A stretch of DNA of 64,000 nucleotides, from contig CAIVXG010000025.1 of assembly GCA_903909815.1 (NCBI GenBank), forward strand, positions 1 through 64,000. Direction: 5' to 3'. Below the pieces are notes generated by a model that was not told the origin of the DNA, ran no database searches, and saw only the letters and a list, made by a program, of their open reading frames with translations. Source of the stretch: an uncultured beta proteobacterium (GTDB lineage Bacteria > Pseudomonadota > Gammaproteobacteria > Burkholderiales > Burkholderiaceae_C). Made by a program: the position numbers and the translations under genes. Positions 61,446-64,000 of the stretch are shown piece by piece (position 1 is the first letter of the stretch; each line of letters opens with the position of its first letter).

Positions 61446-61778
61446 ATGAGCTTTGAAATCAACGGCAAGACCTACGAAACTGACGAAGAGGGCTATTTGC
61501 TGAACTTGGCCGAATGGACCACAGACGCCGCCGTGCATCTGGCCGAAGAAGAAAAAGTGCCGCTTACAGACAACCATTGGGAAGTCATCAACTTCCTGCG
61601 CGAGTACTACAACGAATACCAGATCGCACCCGCCGTGCGCGTGCTGACCAAGGCCATCGGCAAGCAGTTCGGTGAGGAAAAGGGCAACAGCAAATATCTC
61701 TACGACTTGTTTCCCTACGGTCCCGCCAAGCAGGCCTGCAAGATCGCCGGCCTGCCCAAGCCCACGGGCTGCATCTAA
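61446..61778 (+). CDS. dsrC: DsrC sulfur-carrier protein
   Basis: A 110-aa protein that carries persulfide to DsrAB and is reduced by DsrMK-type complexes. MSFEINGKTYETDEEGYLLN, LTDNHWEVINFLREYYNEYQ and SKYLYDLFPYGPAKQ lead to the C-terminal arm ACKIAGLPKPTGCI, with both functional cysteines. A TTGGAGAAATAT ribosome site precedes the ATG. Contrast the cysteine-less paralogue at 56397-56726. Confidence 0.98.
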   Translation: MSFEINGKTYETDEEGYLLNLAEWTTDAAVHLAEEEKVPLTDNHWEVINFLREYYNEYQIAPAVRVLTKAIGKQFGEEKGNSKYLYDLFPYGPAKQACKIAGLPKPTGCI

Positions 61779-61821
61779 ACCTGGTTCTGCGCGCTGCCAC
61801 CTGCGATAACCGGTCCAGACC

Positions 61822-62562
61822 ATGTCGCCACTGACGATCACCTACGGGCTGTTGTTCTACGTTGCGGCGGCGGTATTCGTGGTCGGCCTGGCGCGCAAGC
61901 TTCGCTGCTACGCCAAAACGCCTGCGCCGCTGAAGATCCCAACCACGCCCGCGCCGCTCACGGCTGCAGGAGTGGGCTGGCGCGTGGCACGCGAAGTGGT
62001 GTTTTTTGAAAGCTTATTCAAGTCCAGCAAATGGACCTGGATCCTCGGCTGGACCCTGCACGCGGCGCTGTTGCTGGCATTTTTTCGCCATCTGCGCTAT
62101 GTGCAGCAGCCCGTGTGGTCGGCCGTGGCGCTGCTTCAACCTGTTGGCACTTACGCCGGTTTCGCCCTGGTCGCCGCCTTGGCCGGGCTGTGGGCCAGGC
62201 GCTTTCTTGTGGACCGGGTGCGCTACATCTCCACGCCGTCCGATCATCTGATGCTGGCGTTGTTGCTGGCCATCGCCTGCAGCGGCTTGGCCATGCGCTT
62301 TGTCGCACACACTGACGTTGTCGCGCTCAAGGTCTTTGTGCTGGGCCTGCTGCGCCTCGATCTGCAGCCGCTTCCTTCCGACCCCGCGCTGCTGGCGCAT
62401 CTTGCGCTGGCCGCCTTGTTGATGGTCATTTTCCCCATCAGCAAGCTGCTGCACGCGCCAGGACTGTTCTTCAGCCCCACGCGCAACCAGGCCGACACCG
62501 CCCGCGAGAGCCGCCATGTCTCGTCCTGGGCCACGGCTCTTGAACAGCGCCACAACCCCTGA
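61822..62562 (+). CDS. dsrM: DsrM membrane cytochrome b subunit
   Basis: A 246-aa NarI-like protein with about five helices and heme-ligand histidines (WTLHAALLLAFFRH, TPSDHLMLALLLAI, LRFVAHTD-like, KLLHAPGLFF). It couples DsrK to the quinone pool. It starts at ATG 61822, 43 bases after dsrC, and the stop is 5 bases before dsrK. Confidence 0.93.
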   Translation: MSPLTITYGLLFYVAAAVFVVGLARKLRCYAKTPAPLKIPTTPAPLTAAGVGWRVAREVVFFESLFKSSKWTWILGWTLHAALLLAFFRHLRYVQQPVWSAVALLQPVGTYAGFALVAALAGLWARRFLVDRVRYISTPSDHLMLALLLAIACSGLAMRFVAHTDVVALKVFVLGLLRLDLQPLPSDPALLAHLALAALLMVIFPISKLLHAPGLFFSPTRNQADTARESRHVSSWATALEQRHNP

Positions 62563-62567
62563 CCATC

Positions 62568-64000
62568 ATGGCCACCGCCGCCTTCGTCACCCCCAAGCTG
62601 AAAAGCTACCCCGTCATTCCGCTAGTGCAGGTGGGCGCCATGTCGCACCTCAAACCTTTTGTCGCCAGCGCGCCGATTCAGAAGGCCCTGGGCTTCCCGG
62701 AACAGTTGGTCGAGGACTGGCAGGAAAAAGCCATCGCGAAGATGGGCGAGCTGCTGGGCAAGTACCGCTCGCTGCAGGTTTATATGGACGCCTGCGTGCA
62801 TTGCGGCGCCTGTTCCGACAAGTGCCACTATTTCTTGGGAACGGGCGACCCCAAGAACATGCCAGTGGCGCGCCAGGATTTGATGCGCAAGGTGTATCGA
62901 CGCTACTTCACTTTCGCCGGCAAGTATTTCCCCAAGCTGGTGGGCGCGGTGGATCTGACGCGGGACGTGCTGGACGAGTGGTACAGCTATTTCAACCAGT
63001 GCTCCGAGTGCCGCCGCTGCTCGGTGTTCTGCCCCTACGGCATCGACACCGCCGAGGTCACCATGGCCGCGCGCGAGATCATGGATTCCATCGGCCTGGG
63101 GCAGAAATACAGCAACGAAATCATCGGCAAGGTGCACCGCATCGGCAACAACCTGGGCATCCCCGGCCCGGCGCTGGAGAACACGCTCGAAGGCCTGGAG
63201 GAAGACACCAAGGACGAGACCGGGCTGGACATCAAGTTTCCGCTGGACGTCAAGGGAGCCGAGGTGTTGTTGATCACGCCATCGGCAGATTTCTTTTCGG
63301 AGCCGCACGTGGAAAGCCTGATTGGCTACGCCAAGGTGTTCCACGCGGCCGGCATCAGTTGGACGCTGAGTTCGCACGCCTCGGAGGCAGGCAACTTCGG
63401 CATGTTCATCGGCAATTACGAGCAGATGCGCAACATTTCGCTGCGCGTGCGCGAAGCCGCTTTGGAGCTGGGGGTGAAGCGCATCGTCGTGGGCGAGTGC
63501 GGCCACGCATGGCGTGTCGCCTACAGCTTCTGGAATACGCTCATCGGCCCGTTCGACTACCTCGATCAGCGTTACCCCGTGCCACAGCATATCTGCGAGT
63601 TCACCGACGACCTTATACAACGCGGAGCGCTGCAGTTCGACAAGTCTGCCAACGACGACCGCATCATTACTTTCCACGATTCCTGCAACGTGGCGCGGGC
63701 ATCGCGCATGGGCGATATGCCCGGTGGGCAGTTCGTGATACCGCGACGCATCATCACCTCGGTGGCAAATCATTTCCACGACATGGCGCCTGGCACGATT
63801 CACGAGTCCACTTTCTGCTGCGGCGGCGGTGGCGGCTTGCTGACCGATGACCTGCTGGAGCTGCGCGTCAAGGGCGCGCTGCCGCGCATGGACGCCTTGA
63901 AGGAGGTGGTGGACGAGCACGGCGTGAACTTCATGGCCACCATTTGCGCCATCTGCAAAGCGCAGTTCACCAAAGTACTTCCCTACTACGGCTTCAACAT
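62568..64000 (+). CDS. dsrK: DsrK iron-sulfur (heterodisulfide-reductase-like) subunit, 3' end outside window
   Basis: 477 codons are visible with no stop. Two [4Fe-4S] motifs are CVHCGACSDKCHYF and CSECRRCSVFCPYG. The CCG-type noncubane-cluster motifs include VVGECGHAWRVAY, TFHDSCNVARASRM and FCCGGGGGLLTDD, with CAICKAQF near the window end. It should exchange electrons between DsrC and DsrM. A start at ATG 62568 fits the family; the ATG at 62640 is internal. Confidence 0.95.
   Translation, partial: MATAAFVTPKLKSYPVIPLVQVGAMSHLKPFVASAPIQKALGFPEQLVEDWQEKAIAKMGELLGKYRSLQVYMDACVHCGACSDKCHYFLGTGDPKNMPVARQDLMRKVYRRYFTFAGKYFPKLVGAVDLTRDVLDEWYSYFNQCSECRRCSVFCPYGIDTAEVTMAAREIMDSIGLGQKYSNEIIGKVHRIGNNLGIPGPALENTLEGLEEDTKDETGLDIKFPLDVKGAEVLLITPSADFFSEPHVESLIGYAKVFHAAGISWTLSSHASEAGNFGMFIGNYEQMRNISLRVREAALELGVKRIVVGECGHAWRVAYSFWNTLIGPFDYLDQRYPVPQHICEFTDDLIQRGALQFDKSANDDRIITFHDSCNVARASRMGDMPGGQFVIPRRIITSVANHFHDMAPGTIHESTFCCGGGGGLLTDDLLELRVKGALPRMDALKEVVDEHGVNFMATICAICKAQFTKVLPYYGFN

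Noticed and set aside
62516-63850. 444-codon plus-strand frame over dsrK in another reading frame
   Set aside because: Out of frame with the dsrK cysteine motifs and with the composition of a shadow.
62622-63920. 432-codon minus-strand frame over dsrK
   Set aside because: Antisense shadow of dsrK. The real gene is open to the window end, so it has no stop here.

Overview
The window reads as a high-GC betaproteobacterial chromosome, most like Burkholderiales/Comamonadaceae. The basis is gene content and order (mnmG-rsmG-lysE-parA-parB), protein resemblance, and the codon pattern; I could not run a search. The right third makes the organism a lithotrophic or facultative sulfur oxidiser, with a Sox system (soxYZAXB, no soxCD in view) next to a reverse-type Dsr system (dsrABEFHCMK, cut by the window end).

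Layout. 1-4.7 kb: a 5'-cut NnrU-like gene, a UbiH-family hydroxylase with DUF2788, a Spy/CpxP-like chaperone, rdgC, a DUF2892 protein and a Crp/Fnr regulator. 4.9-10.7 kb: origin-proximal type block mnmG-rsmG-lysE-parA-hydrolase-parB, with a perfect parS inside mnmG and a near-perfect one inside rsmG. 10.7-23.2 kb: a membrane methyltransferase, an NMT1/THI5-like (pyrimidine-type) ABC transporter with a RutR-like regulator and a matching operator, then DUF1028 plus a Dpp/Gsi-like peptide ABC transporter and a gamma-glutamyltransferase. This stretch is punctuated by palindromic 'GTCATTGCGAG' repeats. 23.2-40.6 kb: a PduO-type cobalamin adenosyltransferase, a TPR/ATP-grasp-like protein, a lipid-kinase-like protein, a block of signalling genes (CheB-CheR-PAS, PAS-GGDEF-EAL, hybrid histidine kinase), an acetyl-CoA hydrolase/transferase-GNAT fusion, a SulP-STAS-cNMP transporter and a TpsB-type outer-membrane transporter.

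40.6-44.4 kb: a 5'-truncated fecR abuts, head to head, a remnant of an SXT/TOL-type integrative conjugative element (relaxase C-terminus, traD, TIGR03747/DUF4400-type membrane protein). 44.4-64 kb: the sulfur island. On the minus strand are a DUF302 protein, a periplasmic DsrE-like protein and soxYZAXB. On the plus strand are tusA-dsrE2-(secreted protein)-yeeE. A second minus-strand block (72-aa protein, S24-like protein, 2Fe-2S/FAD reductase, TauD-like dioxygenase, 202-aa protein, cysteine-less DsrC paralogue, Cas6-like protein, 79-aa protein) diverges from dsrABEFHCMK.

Functionally, Sox would bind thiosulfate on SoxYZ. Without SoxCD the sulfane sulfur is expected to pass to storage and on to the cytoplasm through YeeE, TusA, DsrE2, DsrEFH and DsrC, with oxidation by DsrAB and electrons leaving through DsrMK. 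The best candidate for an undescribed system is the eight-gene block divergent from dsr. It combines a Cas6/Cmx6-like RNase fold without a CRISPR array, a DsrC paralogue lacking both redox cysteines, an S24 fold without its catalytic lysine, a 2-oxoglutarate dioxygenase and a ferredoxin-type reductase. The abutting conjugative-element remnant suggests how the island may have arrived.
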